Source of the DNA: Mytilisepta virgata
Taxonomy: Eukaryota > Mollusca > Bivalvia > Mytilida > Mytilidae
Length of the DNA stretch: 64,000 bases
Direction: 5' to 3'
Assembly: GCA_028015205.1 (NCBI GenBank)
Contig: CM051516.1
Location: 32,502,230 to 32,566,229, forward strand
Under the pieces are notes generated by a model that was not told the DNA's origin, ran no database searches, and was given only the letters and a program-made list of their open reading frames with translations. The position numbers were made by a program, and so were the translations under genes. Shown here one piece after another: positions 1-10,330 of the stretch (position 1 is its first letter; each line of letters opens with the position of its first letter).

Positions 1-77
1 GCATACTTTCAGAATTTCTTTAAAACTTGTACTTAAATAAAACATCAATGTAGTATGTTAAAAATAAACAAATAATG

Positions 78-330
78 CATATGGCGCCTACGTTTCTCAG
101 CTTATCCTATATTCAAGGGCATGCGTGAGTTCCCATGACTTTCGACAGAGAGGATTACTGTTGTCACAAAAGCTGCTTAACCAGGGTGTTATCAAGGATA
201 AGTTGATGTCATCACTTAGGAAATTTTACGGTCCTCGTCATGAATTGATTGACCGTTACAGTGTTCCAATATCGAAGATGTTCAGACCTGTTTTCACTGT
301 CTTTACATTTCATGTACCTCCACCGGATTG
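78..330 (+). pseudogene. C-terminal fragment of a retroelement reverse transcriptase
   Basis: Two overlapping frames read as the end of a reverse transcriptase. The first gives AYGAYVSQLI (about 78-107). After a small frameshift the second gives YSRACVSSHDF and continues through a basic stretch LRKFYGPRHELIDRYSV before the stop at about 329-331. This resembles the C-terminal tail of RTs common in mollusc and cnidarian genomes; the clade (Penelope-like or LINE) cannot be decided from the tail. The fragment is 5' truncated, with no catalytic YxDD box. The sequence directly after it (334-440) is a module that recurs four more times in the window, so the element's 3' end is probably preserved here. 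It is a dead copy. Confidence 0.5.
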
Positions 331-333
331 AAC

Positions 334-440
334 TTCACGACGGGTGTCGTTTATGGAGCAGGAACTGCTTATCATTTCCGGGGCACCTGAGTTCACTCCT
401 GGTTTTATAGGAGTTCGTGTTGTTCATTTCTCTTCCCAGG
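334..440 (+). repeat. Dispersed retroelement-tail repeat, copy 1
   Basis: This module directly follows the reverse transcriptase tail and contains GGAGCAGGAACTGCTTA, TTCCGGGGCACCTGAGTTCACTC and GGAGTTCGTGTTGTTCATT. Copies on the opposite strand lie near 35052-35125, 38215-38490, 47395-47590 and 61770-61935. Its position next to an RT end suggests it is the 3' untranslated part of that retroelement family. Confidence 0.65.
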
Positions 441-449
441 TTTGTCTGT

Positions 450-740
450 CTAATGGATTCTTATTCTTCTGTTGCCATGGAAACAGAAATCTATTTTTTG
501 TCAGAAATTCTCATCTTTTCAAAATTTCAACCGTGAAAATGACGATTTTCTTTATTTTTTAATGTAATAAAACCCCTTACTTTACCATTTATTAGGTGTA
601 ATGTTTCAGCTTATATCTTATTTTGATAAATATATATAATACTGAAGGACTAATATTGATTTTTTTAGAATTCACATAAAAATCGCCAAAGTAGGTAACT
701 CTCTGCTTTTGTCCAAACAACCTCCACATTCGTATTTAAA
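450..740. other. AT-rich spacer with one X-box-like motif
   Basis: No gene is seen. The stretch contains GTTGCCATGGAAACAG near 470-487, a motif that recurs at 8.2-8.4, 11.2 and 11.9 kb and is close to the RFX-factor X-box (GTTGCCATGGNAAC). The rest is AT-rich. Confidence 0.4.
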
Positions 741-3700
741 GATGTCAGAATTTATTCCTGAAATGACATTGTCCAGATACGCAGAAATGTTGCAGGCGCA
801 TTTTTCCTGTTAAATGGCATCAATTTGTGCTGGAAAATCTCGTCTTGGGTAACAAATGCAAATATATCTATAGCACGGCCAGTAAATAGAACCTGCCAAA
901 GGCCTTTGAAAATTTTTTATTTCATCACATATCGAGCTTTACCAATCTTATCAATACAGTTATCAATGAGTGGAATTAGAAAATTGTCAGTTTTTAAAAG
1001 ACTATTACTATCGTGCATTCTGTACACATATGAAATGTTCCAGCTTGTTTAGTAACAAGAATATGGTGAGCACCAGTTGTTTCAATAAAGTTATTTCCCA
1101 AAGGGTATTGAGTTATTTCGTGTAAGGATATTTCTTTTCTCTGTTGCTTTGCACGTGTAGCATCACCAACTTCAACATCGTGAAGTATTTCGTATGTCCT
1201 AGTTGGAACATCCGGAAATAAATGTTTGTATTCACCGAGAAGCTGTTTAACTTGATCCTATTTGTTATTTGGTAAATGATATAACCTAGAATCCAAGTTT
1301 TTAAGAAAACATGAATTCCAGTTTTGCAGTGGTGGTGACAGCCTCAAGTTCTTCAGACAGATCATCTTCAGAACCACAATTTACTGACTCATTACTAATA
1401 TTATTGAAAGTACGATTTTACTTGAGTTAGTGCCATTTCTATCTACATAAGAGTTTAACATATTAACATGAGACAACCTTGTGACCTACATTGTAAGCCA
1501 ATTAGGAGCTTTTAAAACATAAGTCAAATCACTTTCTGATATATAATGTAAGGATCAACACATGTAGTTTCAACGGCCTTTCCAGGAATTGGTAAAAAAC
1601 AAGTACCTGATCATCAGGTTTAAAATTTCGTTCGGATGAATTATAATCGCAATAATATTTAATAGATCTTTTAGCAGATGTCTTGCAAATGCACCCGCTC
1701 TAAAACAATTATTGCGAAATTCTGATACATTTTCAATATTTAACTTTTCATTTTCTAAGAGTTTGTCTTGTAATAGTTTAAGTGGTTCTCTAACGTTATG
1801 TACAGAAGCTAACTCAGACTAAATCCCAATGATTCCTGTATTGCCTTCCGCACAGTAAATAACAGGAAGTTAATTCCTTCATCCAAATGTTTTTAGTATC
1901 AAAACAATAACTTTATATCATATCTTTAATTGTCTAGTGGACTCTCTGGGTGGTAGGCAGATGATTTAAACTGTTGAATTTCAAGCTCATGTTCGACTTG
2001 TTGAAAAATCCCAGACATGATATTCGAATCTTGGTCTGACTGAACTGATTTTGACAACCCAAAAAGAGTGAAAAACATCACCAGAGCTTTAACAATGAAC
2101 TTGGCTTTTATACTTCTGAGTGTTATATCCTCAAGAGAACGATGCTACACGATGGTTAGTATTTACTGATTACCGGATTCAGTTTTTGGAAGAGGTCCTA
2201 CACAGTCCATTAAAATCCGACTAAAAGGTTCCTCGGTTGCAGGAATTTTGGTTTAAGTGGAGCTTTAGGAATGGTTTCGTTTGGATTTCCAATAAGTGAA
2301 TAACTGACATCAGTGGAATGACCAACAAACGTCTGCAACATCCTTTCTCAGGCCAGGCAAGTAAATATAATTTAATGTTTATGTAGGTCCTGTTGACATT
2401 TAAATTTACAGACAATAGAGTAATGTGTGCCATGGTTAACATTTCTGTGCGATAACCTTGGAACAAAAATATGATATCTCATAGTCCATTCTTCATTGGC
2501 TGATACATCAGATGGTCTCCAATTTCTCATTAAAACACTATTTTTAGTAAAATATGGTCAGGCTCCTGTGAGATCTCATCTTCACTGATGGCTTTTTGAA
2601 ATAAGCTGGCTTTGCTACTTATCAATGAGCTGAGAAGACGACATATTTAAGCTCTGGACTGTTGAGTGGTTCTTCATTTTCAGTTCACGTGGTTCACTGT
2701 GAATGTTATCCGCTTCACCAAGCCTCGCAAAAACTGGGCTGCCTAAAATCAAAAAAACTTGATTTATCCTTTTCATCAAAAGTTCTTAGCATCAAGCTTC
2801 TTTGTCATAGCTCCAGTTACAGCACATGCAGGATATATATTCTTGAAAATATTCTTCAATAGGATGGGTTATTGATCAAAAGAAAATTCTTCTGTCACAA
2901 TAGGATTTACTTGAACAGTGTCCCCAAACCAAATGGTTTCCAAGAGAAGGTGGATGCCTTCAAATGGTAACAATTACTTGGCTCCTAAGATTACAGGTCC
3001 AGAAAGTAAGTCCATATTATGGAGAGGAAAGCAGTATAATCACTAGAGTCTACGCCTTTAATTAGAATACTCTATCCACAAAAGGTAATATTATAAAAGG
3101 GCAAGGTTCTTTCAAAAGTTTATTAGAGTAGCATCGGAAAAATGGCAAAAAATATCCATAATTGATTCGGATGGGTTTTTGTCCTGTACTTTGTCTAGCG
3201 TGTCATTTTGTAACTGGACTCAAAAAGAACATGGTCATTATCTGATTACGGGGGGGGGGGAACATGAGGACTATGTCGACTTTACAAATCCACTTGGTTT
3301 ACCTTCACGGTCCTTCTGCTTCAATTTAAAACAATAGGAGATCAAATCACCCTCTTTCTTGCAGTTATTTCAGGTGACAAATATTTTCTGCGACGCAGGA
3401 TTGGGTTTGGAAGTTTTGTTCGACTCCAACTTTCGTGAACTGGAAACTGAACTGTTTTTCTCGTGTCGTAATTTCGCTCTTGTACTTAATTTTCATAGTT
3501 AACGGCCTTCATTCGGTGGTGAATACTGATTACGGAAATTTTTCGCTGTTTTTTTAATAAAATTTACCTAAGTCAAAGAGATAAATTTCAAAATTTTGAT
3601 GGTTCGTCTCGGGGACTAATGTTTATACTTTCAAGAATAACTCTTTGACAATATCATAATCAGACGCTTGTATTTAAAGAAATCTGAATGTAAATTTCCA

Positions 3701-3770
3701 GGGCCTTTCCTACCAATACAGCTTGTATCAACATATTCCAGTACTCTTTGGATCACTTTAAGCTTTGGGG
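740..3770 (-). mobile_element. Decayed Ty3/Gypsy retrotransposon with integrase before reverse transcriptase (Gmr1-like)
   Basis: Read 5' to 3' on the minus strand, short conserved blocks appear in many frames with stops between them. A gag helical segment lies at about 3560-3770, with a CCHC-like remnant (NCKKEGDLISYC) at about 3330-3400. A linker block ACAVTGAMTKK lies near 2800-2850. The integrase follows: zinc-binding region at about 2290-2420, then DCVGPLPKT (2181-2208), SVQSDQ (about 2031-2058) and FKSSAYHPES (1941-1972). The post-integrase block FLPIPGK is at 1578-1603, a pre-RT block LFPDVPTRT at 1196-1221 and RT palm blocks including RKNAPATF at 786-812. The order gag-protease-integrase-RT differs from standard Ty3/Gypsy and matches the Gmr1 type. 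RNase H and LTRs were not found. No open frame is long enough to be functional. Confidence 0.7.
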
Positions 3771-3849
3771 TATTTTTTCAACATGCAAAAAATCAGTATC
3801 CTTCTCCTTGAAATGGGGAACTAACCTAATATTTAAGTTACATCAAATT

Positions 3850-4660
3850 GACCAAAACTTTTAACTGTAATTTTAACTGTACATGCAGCTAGAACATTCG
3901 AAACTGCATCTAAATATCGAAAATATTTTATATTTAGCTTATATATTGCTTCAATAAGGTTGATTTAAATTCATTGAAATAAAGGACTTTCACTGTAGAT
4001 TTCATATAAAAACTGCCGAAAGAAAATAATAATTTCACTTTAAATCGTCATTTCGCAAAAACTTATCCCTAGGATTTTCTATAAAAACGATATGTTATTG
4101 CTTTCAACTTTTTCGTTTCAATGATATTAAATAAACTTAGGGTCATCAACTTCCTTTTCGTTGTTGAAATCATTCAACTAAAGGTCCTGTCTGTAAAAAC
4201 ACTAACAATATACATGTTTATCGCGACGTCGTGACGACGTTACGATTATTTTGGCCTTTTGACGCTTATTTTCACTTTTATTACAGTAATCAATCTAATA
4301 AACTAAAAAACGAATCTGGTGACACCCAATATATTTTATATCAATAAAAAGAGAATTTCAATTGCAATAATATATCTGTTTTTTTTAATTCTAGAGACTG
4401 GATTTTGAAAAATCATAATTTAAAGTCTAAATATTTGTCTTTTTTGCATCGATAACTTTGTGCATTCTATGTATTTACCCATCTGTTTGCCAAAACTTGA
4501 AACACCATATTTCGGGAATTATTAAAGGGACATACATTATTTTTTTTGATATTCAGATGCACTCATCGTATTCTAGTTGCATGCCAAATTTTCATAAAAA
4601 TCTGAAATCAAGGACGTATCTAATATACGTCCTTGCTGAAATATAGCCCAATTAGGTATC
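3850..4660 (+). repeat. Dispersed repeat, copy A (inverted partner at 15340-16020)
   Basis: About 700-800 bp share blocks with 15340-16020 in the opposite orientation. Shared blocks include GTTTGCCAAAACTTGAAACA with its flanks, GACTGGATTTTGAAAAATCA, the CGTGACGACGT block, TTTCAACTTTTTCGTTTCAA, and TTTCATATAAAAACTGCCGA against AATTTCTATATGAAATTTAC. A weaker third copy is at about 28440-28700. No coding sequence was recognised, so this is probably a non-autonomous element. Confidence 0.65.
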
Positions 4661-5092
4661 TCCTATCTAAATACGTTAATATTTTTTGTATTTAACTATA
4701 AATTCTTGAATTTTTATTAAATTCCTCCAAAGTTACCATATTTATGTCCTTATCAATTGATCAGCTTTCAATGCCAAAGAATAATTTACTAATACCATTC
4801 TGTCTCAACAAAGTGTCCATATATAACAAAGAATTAGAATATTCATAGTTAATTTATGAATTTCAAAGCAAACTTTCCAAAATTGTAATGTACACAGACT
4901 TGTACGTATATTTCACAAAATTATTCGTATTTTAGTATATACATGTATACATTTTAGGTAACCTTTTTCTTTGTAATCTTATTTTTTTTCATTATTTTTA
5001 TTTATTTATCATACCTTATATCTCCCTTAGTTAATACAAATTTGCATATAATTTTTCCAAAAAAAATAAATTTATTTGTTTTTCATATTATT
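4660..5092. other. AT-rich non-coding stretch
   Basis: Very AT-rich sequence with homopolymer T runs. No gene, repeat unit or motif was recognised. Confidence 0.5.
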
Positions 5093-5675
5093 TTATTTTG
5101 AAGAGGTTTTGAGTTTTTTTAATATCGAATTGCCGATATTTTTGCTGGATTGACTTTTGGTATTTTTTATTAAATTTAGTTTAACGATCGTGGCAAATAT
5201 ACTCAGTTGTTGTCTCAATAACACTGACCTTGTAAAGGGCAATAGATACTTTAATTTAACTGCACTTACAATTTTGTGTCCGATGGGTAATAAATCCTTG
5301 CCGAAGGCTAATGTTAGCCATGTTAATAATTCACCAGGAAATTTATTAGTATCATACTCCAATAAAATACCGTTAATTCCATGAGTGAAAATAGTGCATT
5401 AAGATCAGAATCAGTTATTTCATGCGTTGACTTCACGTCTTGTACAGTATCGCCCCCGCCTGCCGTAAGGGGAAAACGATTCACTGCATGTACCGAAATC
5501 TTGGTATTTTTCCCAACGGCTCGACACACGATTCGTGGGAGCCGCCTACGTTATTAACGATATGGTGCTCCTGCTGACAGGAGGAAGATAATGAAAAACC
5601 TTGGAGTTGTATTTGTTTAAGTAGAACTGGGGCAAAAATTGTATATATATGGTATTTTAGCCATGATTGATTCAT
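5093..5675 (-). other. Overlapping unassigned open frames, possible decayed coding sequence
   Basis: Three minus-strand frames of 64-89 codons overlap end to end (5675-5481, 5529-5323, 5362-5093). The last begins EYDTNKFPGELLTWLTLAF and reads like globular protein. The chain could be one decayed gene with frameshifts or chance open frames. No family was recognised and no start or splice sites support it. Confidence 0.2.
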
Positions 5676-5766
5676 ATCGTTTTTATTTCATTTAAGAAAC
5701 TTAAAAATTTGGTCGGGGTCGGTCGGTCGAAGCACGTCATTTTTTTATGAAAATCAGCGGCATGTC

Positions 5767-5965
5767 ATGGCGGAGATGGAACTCGAGGGGCCGCTGTCTA
5801 ATTTTCGATCTGAAATTTGGAAGCATTTTGGATTTAATGTTGGAATAAAAAATATTGTCAAAACTACGGATAAAGAGAATGTCGTCATTGTTACTCTGTC
5901 ATCAAGTTTAAGACCAACATGTCAACTCATATGAGAAGACACCATCCCGACGTGTTTCTTGGACA
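5767..5965 (+). pseudogene. BED-type zinc-finger remnant (hAT transposase or ZBED-like N-terminus)
   Basis: From ATG at 5767 the frame reads M-A-E-M-E-L-E-G-P-L then FRSEIWKHFGFNVG, the aromatic start of a BED finger. A shift of one base at about 5880 is needed to continue as CRHCYSVIKFKTNMSTHMRR followed by HHP, giving the C-x2-C then H-x4-H zinc ligands of a BED finger. BED fingers occur at the N-terminus of hAT transposases and of domesticated ZBED proteins. No transposase core was recognised downstream, so this is either an isolated first exon or a broken fragment. The frameshift favours decay. Confidence 0.5.
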
Positions 5966-7680
5966 TTTGCAATTCTTTAAATTTATGTTTAAACTGTTTC
6001 TCTTTCAGACGTTCAAAATGTGTTGTAAAGTTTTCAGTTCACAATGAAACTATGAAATATCATGTATTAGTTTTTTGGGTCGTGCTAAAAATGTATCGTG
6101 ATACGTACATATATCGTAAATCTCTTGAAATATCGCAATACGTATCGATCTTCAAAAAGTGTATCGTTACACCCCGTCAAAGCAAGGCAATAATAATGAA
6201 CGTGTTGCAGGTAAAAGTAATTCACGTTCGTCGGCTTCATCGATCTTCTAACTGGAGATCTCGGTGTTGAAATCGACAGTGTTCAAGAAATTCAGATAGA
6301 AAAATATATATATAATGGAATTAGCAATAATAGTTTGTCCAGAGAGTATTCTGGTCGCATCAAGGCCGCCTTTTCTTCGTACATAATACAGTTCTAATAA
6401 ATTACCGCCTCACATGGATATCAATTGTTATGATCAACGATATCAGATATTCGTAAACGACGACATACTGTATTTCAAGAGCAAGAAACGTGGTCATATC
6501 CAGAAACAAAATGTTAAAGATAGGCAGCATGTTCAGAGGTGCACTTTAAACAATTCAACAGGATTTTAGTGTTTTCGCGACTTCTGTGATCGTATGCTAA
6601 CACAGTTTAACTAGTCATATCCAACTATTTCGGTCATTTTCATGTTCGATAAGTCTGATTTGATTATAGAACGTACTTACCATTGTCTTCACTTTTAAAA
6701 AAGTTGTTTTAAAATATGTACAGTATTAACATTCCACATCGATTATAATTCCAATATATGAAATTGTGACAATAATTAATAATGAAATTTATGACCAATT
6801 TATACAAACTAGCAAATTTACATATACGCAAGTTTTTTTTTCTTTTTTTAACCCACAAGAAAAGCGAATTATTTTTTGGTAAAATTGATTTGATTTTTAT
6901 CTGAAGTAAATTTATAGGTAAAAGCATTTGTTCTCCGCAATATGTTGTGTGTTTCAGGTAATTATAACTAATTAACGATTTGAAATATACATGTTTATTG
7001 TACCTTGGCGGCCCGGATGTTTATTGTTCCAATCGTTAGATATACAGGTTCGTTATATGTATACAGGTAAACCGTTTGCCGACCAAAAAAACAGCGGGAT
7101 TTCAATTTTTTTCACGCAACATTTTTTAACAATTAATGCACCATTTTAATAAACAGGTGTGTGTGTGTAAGGGGGATCACAAATTTGAATGCAGAGAAGA
7201 ATTATAATTTCAAATGCCAGATAAGTAACATGTTAATTTATTTTGAATTAATGATTTATCTTATTTGGTATTTATATATATTGTAAACATTTGATATATT
7301 ATATAATTAATTTTATTTGCTCATATGAACGATAATTAGTTTTGATAAGGTAGAAACTGATTTAGACGGGCGCCATCTTGAATAATTGCACAACAATCGT
7401 AAAAATTTAACACATTTCAACCTTAATTTGAAGCAAGATAAATGGAACCTGAACTGTATTAGTCTACATAATTATATTCTATCATGTATTACCTTTATTT
7501 TGAGGGGTTGGAAGGTATTATATGTTGAGAAAAATTATAAAAATTATTTTCGAACGTGAGTTCTATTGCAAAAATACTAGTACGGATATGTTTTTTAGGT
7601 ACTAAAAACGAAAAAATCAAATGCAGTTTGAAGCAAAAATGTTATGGCCTGAACTGATTTAAAGTAATTATCGTATTTCC
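5966..7680. other. Non-coding, AT-rich; clustered TATCG/CGATA words
   Basis: Around 6085-6180 the words TATCGTGATACG, ATATCGTAAATC and CGTATCGATC form a locally self-similar patch. A short GT run sits near 7157-7170. No gene was recognised in the rest. Confidence 0.35.
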
Positions 7681-7734
7681 CCATGCCTATATCGACCTGC
7701 TGAGGCCTTCACAATTTCCCGTATTTCGGCACTG

Positions 7735-7855
7735 TGACGTCGTAAAGAGTTGACCCGACCCTAATATGAGCTGACCCGAATATATCAGCGACGTCATAAT
7801 GTTTGACCCAGCGTTGACCCGAATATATCAGGAAAACATCCGGTTATAGGCAGAT
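7735..7855. repeat. Short diverged direct repeat around TTGACCCGAATATATCAG
   Basis: GTTGACCCGACCCTAATATGAG, GCTGACCCGAATATATCAGC and GTTGACCCGAATATATCAGG lie within 110 bp, interspersed with GACGTCGTAA and GACGTCATAA. This is a small tandem-like cluster with no coding content. Confidence 0.45.
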
Positions 7856-7933
7856 GGCCATTGAAAAGTAAGAAATTCCATTAAGATTGCTAGTTAACAA
7901 TACGATAAATTTATCATCAAGTTTTCTTCAAAC

Positions 7934-8048
7934 AAATATTGTAAAATATAAGCCGCTCGACACAATATGAAGCTTTTTAGCTCGTCCGCTACGCTCACTC
8001 GCCGAAAAATCTTCACATTGTGTCTCGCGGCTGATATTTTACGATATA
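7934..8048. repeat. Hairpin: 38-39 bp inverted repeat
   Basis: The left arm 7934-7972 and right arm 8011-8048 are reverse complements with a few mismatches, around a 38-bp loop. The arms contain CTTCATATTGTGTCGAGCGG and CTTCACATTGTGTCTCGCGG in mirror orientation. The size and form suit a MITE or other fold-back element. The 62-codon open frame spanning it is a by-product of the palindrome. Confidence 0.7.
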
Positions 8049-8129
8049 CGTAAACTTGCAGAAAACCTGATAATATGTACATATCTAAAACGACATAGGA
8101 ATAAGCAAACTTCAGTGAACCTCATGTAG

Positions 8130-8560
8130 AGGTAAGGTGCCATGCAAAGAGGTACACAGTGGTATTGGAATTCTTGAAAGTCTGGTCGCCATGGAAACAG
8201 AAAAAATAATATATAACCTTAAAAGTGAAACTATTGCAAAATTTGTGACAAGTCATGCAATGGTAAGAGCATGTCTGCATATGCACGTTGGTCTTCTAAT
8301 TTGGGAGTTGGCCGCGGTTGCCATGAAAACAGGCAAAAAGTTCCCCAATAAAATGAAATTAATTCAGTCTTTATGAAACTTGATGTGAACGTTGGGCACA
8401 CAGCTTGGATATTAATTTGAATTAACAAATTGGTCGCAGTTGCCATGGAAACGGAACAGAAAATTCATTCCAAAAAACTGCAATTTATGCAATCTTTTTG
8501 AACCTTCATATAAAGGTTAGAAGTATATGGGGACAGTTCAGTTATCATTTGAGGTGGTGG
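8130..8560 (+). repeat. Diverged tandem repeat carrying X-box-like GTTGCCATGGAAAC
   Basis: Three units about 120-130 bp apart each contain the core GTTGCCATGGAAAC or a variant (near 8186, 8316 and 8436), followed by an AAAAA-rich patch and a methionine-like ATGAAA segment. The same unit recurs at about 11240-11330 and the motif alone at about 470 and 11940. Small open frames here are not convincing as genes. Confidence 0.5.
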
Positions 8561-8564
8561 AGGA

Positions 8565-8912
8565 TCATGAAGATCCGGAAGTGACGTCACCGGAACCGGA
8601 AATGACGTCATAGTAAGTGACGTAACCGGAACCGGAAGTAACCGGAAGTAGTGGTTTTTCGCGCCATTTGTTGCCGTAAGTCACGTGCTAGGACCCGGAT
8701 GTGTGGTCTGCGCATGTCTAGGAACGGGAAGTGGTTTGCGCGCATGCGCAACCGGAAGTAGGGGTTTTTCGCGCCATTTCTTTACGGAAGTGACGTAAGG
8801 TACGTGTTAGGACCCGGATGTGTCGTCTGCGCATGCGTAGGTGGAACCGGAAGTACCCGGAAGTGGTTTGAGCGCATGCACAACCGGAAGTAGTGGATTT
8901 TCCCGCCATTTG
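8565..8912. promoter_or_regulatory. Tandem cluster of ETS, CRE, NRF1 and E2F-type motifs
   Basis: GC-rich sequence in an AT-rich neighbourhood. TGACGTCA (CRE) occurs at 8582-8589 and 8603-8610. CCGGAAGT-type ETS sites occur about nine times. TTTTTCGCGCCA (E2F-like) is at 8655-8666 and 8765-8776, with TTTTCCCGCCA at about 8898-8908. GCGCATGCGC (NRF1-like) is at 8740-8749 and TGCGCATGCG at 8828-8837. CACGTG lies near 8682. The motifs sit in a 110-134 bp unit repeated about 2.3 times (from 8640, 8750 and 8882). This looks like a tandemly duplicated housekeeping-type promoter or a satellite that mimics one. No transcript start can be assigned. Confidence 0.5.
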
Positions 8913-8914
8913 TT

Positions 8915-9400
8915 TAGCTCTTTGCTGCTCATCGCTACTCAGGACCTTACTCGCGTGCTCATTTCGCTCCTGTTGCTTGTTGCTGTTCGTCATCGCTGTT
9001 CATCTCTTGCTCCGTGCTGCCCATCGCTGCTCTTCTCTTGCTCACCGTTGCTCTTCTCTTGCTCATTGCTGCTCATCACTGCTCATCGCTGCTCAGCTCT
9101 TGCTCCGTGTTGCTCTTCTCTTGCTCTTTGCTGCTCATCGCTATTCAGGACCTTACTCGCGTGCTTATTTCCCTCCTGTTGCTTGTTGCTATTCGTCATC
9201 GCTGCTCTTCTCTTGCTCATTGCTGCTCATTGCTACTCAAGACCTTACTCGCGTGCTCATTTCGCTCCTGTTGCTTGTTGCTGTTCGCCATCGCTGCTCT
9301 TCTCTTGCTCATCGCTGCTTTTATCTTGCTCTTTGCTGCTCATCGCTACTCAGGACCTTACTCGCGTGCTCATTTCAGTTTTGGGGCTGCTGCTGCTAGT
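8915..9400 (+). repeat. Minisatellite (GCTGCTCATCGCTGCTCTTCTCTTGCTC-like), left block
   Basis: Short units of the type TTGCTGCTCATCGCTGCTC and CTTCTCTTGCTC alternate. A longer higher-order unit beginning GCTACTCAGGACCTTACTCG recurs from about 8935, 9147, 9235 and 9351. All three plus-strand frames stay open, giving low-complexity L/S/C proteins of 160-203 codons, which is typical of such repeats and not evidence of genes. A second block of the same repeat lies at 10924-11165. Confidence 0.85.
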
Positions 9401-9454
9401 GGTGGTCGATTGTCGTTATTCAAAGATTGGATCTGTGCGAGAGCACCAATAAAT

Positions 9455-9640
9455 TCAGGTCCTTTGAAAGGGCACTCTGCATTTATCCAGGTCCTCTGAA
9501 AGGGCACTCTGCATTTATCCAGGCTTGTGACTGGCTATCATAAGATAGGCTGCATTAATCCTCAATTTCTTAAGGCCACTCTGCATTTGTCCAGGCTTGT
9601 GACTGGCTAAATATATGTATAAACATATATAGGCTGCATT
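9455..9640 (+). repeat. Three copies of a GCACTCTGCATTTATCCAGG unit
   Basis: GGTCCTTTGAAAGGGCACTC and CTGCATTTATCCAGG-type units repeat at about 9459, 9490 and 9570. Two longer blocks ending CTTGTGACTGGCTA are followed by ATAGGCTGCATTA. The repeat lies just 3' of the zinc-finger ORF of the minus strand and may be its 3' flank. Confidence 0.6.
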
Positions 9641-9644
9641 ACCC

Positions 9645-9745
9645 TCCGTCCCTTTTTTTTTAATTTTTTTTTAATTTTTAATTTTTTTTTTATATATTTT
9701 TTTTCTGTTTTTTTTTCAATTTTTTTTTCTTTGTTATATGTTCCA
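9645..9745. repeat. T-rich low-complexity tract
   Basis: About 100 bp of long T runs broken by AA or single bases. On the minus strand it is an A-rich tract just downstream of the zinc-finger ORF stop, so it could reflect a retrocopied poly(A) tail. Confidence 0.6.
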
Positions 9746-9754
9746 ATTCCTCTG

Positions 9755-10330
9755 TCACATAGAGTCATTGCTGTCTTCAGCTGGTGGTGGGTCGTAGTCG
9801 TTCAATACACGGTGAAGCAGATATTTTCGTTTTTCTACGACATATTCCCATGATTCTTTTGATTCGTAGTCTTCCTCTTCTCTCAAGCGTTTAGCCGTTT
9901 TCTTGATCTTTCTATGTACGGGGTCTTTATTCATGTCTGGATGCCAGGACAATAGTCCGAGGTAATGGTTTCGCATTTCGTCTCTGTATGTGTCAAACAT
10001 GTCTCTATATGCTGCCAAGCGTGTCTCGTCTTCTTCCATTCCGGCTTCGACAAGTTCGTTTACTTTCTGTGAGTATTCCGATTGATGTACTTGAAATGTT
10101 CTATTCAAAATGACTTCCCATGGAGACTGTTCGCATTGCTCTTCGGAGTCTTCGTCGGACTCCTGTTAACTACTTTGTTCGGATTCCTCGTTATCGGCTT
10201 CTGTGGTGGTATCTGAGACTGAATCACTATAGTCTGTTGAATCCTTCTCCATACCGTGTGCATTCTTTTTGTGTCGCACTATGTTGAAGTTTCGCTTGGA
10301 CTGGTATCCACATATGTCACAGGTATACAT
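9755..10330 (-). pseudogene. C2H2 zinc-finger protein with acidic linker and helical C-terminal module, one nonsense codon
   Basis: The frame starts at ATG 10330 and reads to the stop at 9755. It opens with a C2H2 finger, YTCDICGYQSKRNFNIVRH followed by KKNAHG, giving C-x2-C-x12-H-x4-H. A serine/aspartate/glutamate-rich linker follows and contains an in-frame TAA at 10168-10166. After it, QSPWEVILNRTF begins a charged helical module with RKIKKTAKRLREEEDYESKE and ends RKYLLHRVLNDYDPPPAED. I recall similar finger-plus-module proteins in mollusc and cnidarian genomes, often mobile-element associated, but the family name is uncertain. The ATG follows directly, in the same frame, after the TAA that ends the upstream ORF, so both may once have been one protein. 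Confidence 0.6.

Noticed and set aside
2221..2466. 81-codon minus ORF as a gene
   Set aside because: It is a shadow frame across the decayed Gypsy integrase.
7894..8082. 62-codon ORF at the 7.9 kb hairpin
   Set aside because: It is created by the inverted repeat and has no motif.
8841..9499. Leu/Ser/Cys-rich proteins of 161-203 residues in three frames
   Set aside because: They are translations of a minisatellite that is open in all frames.
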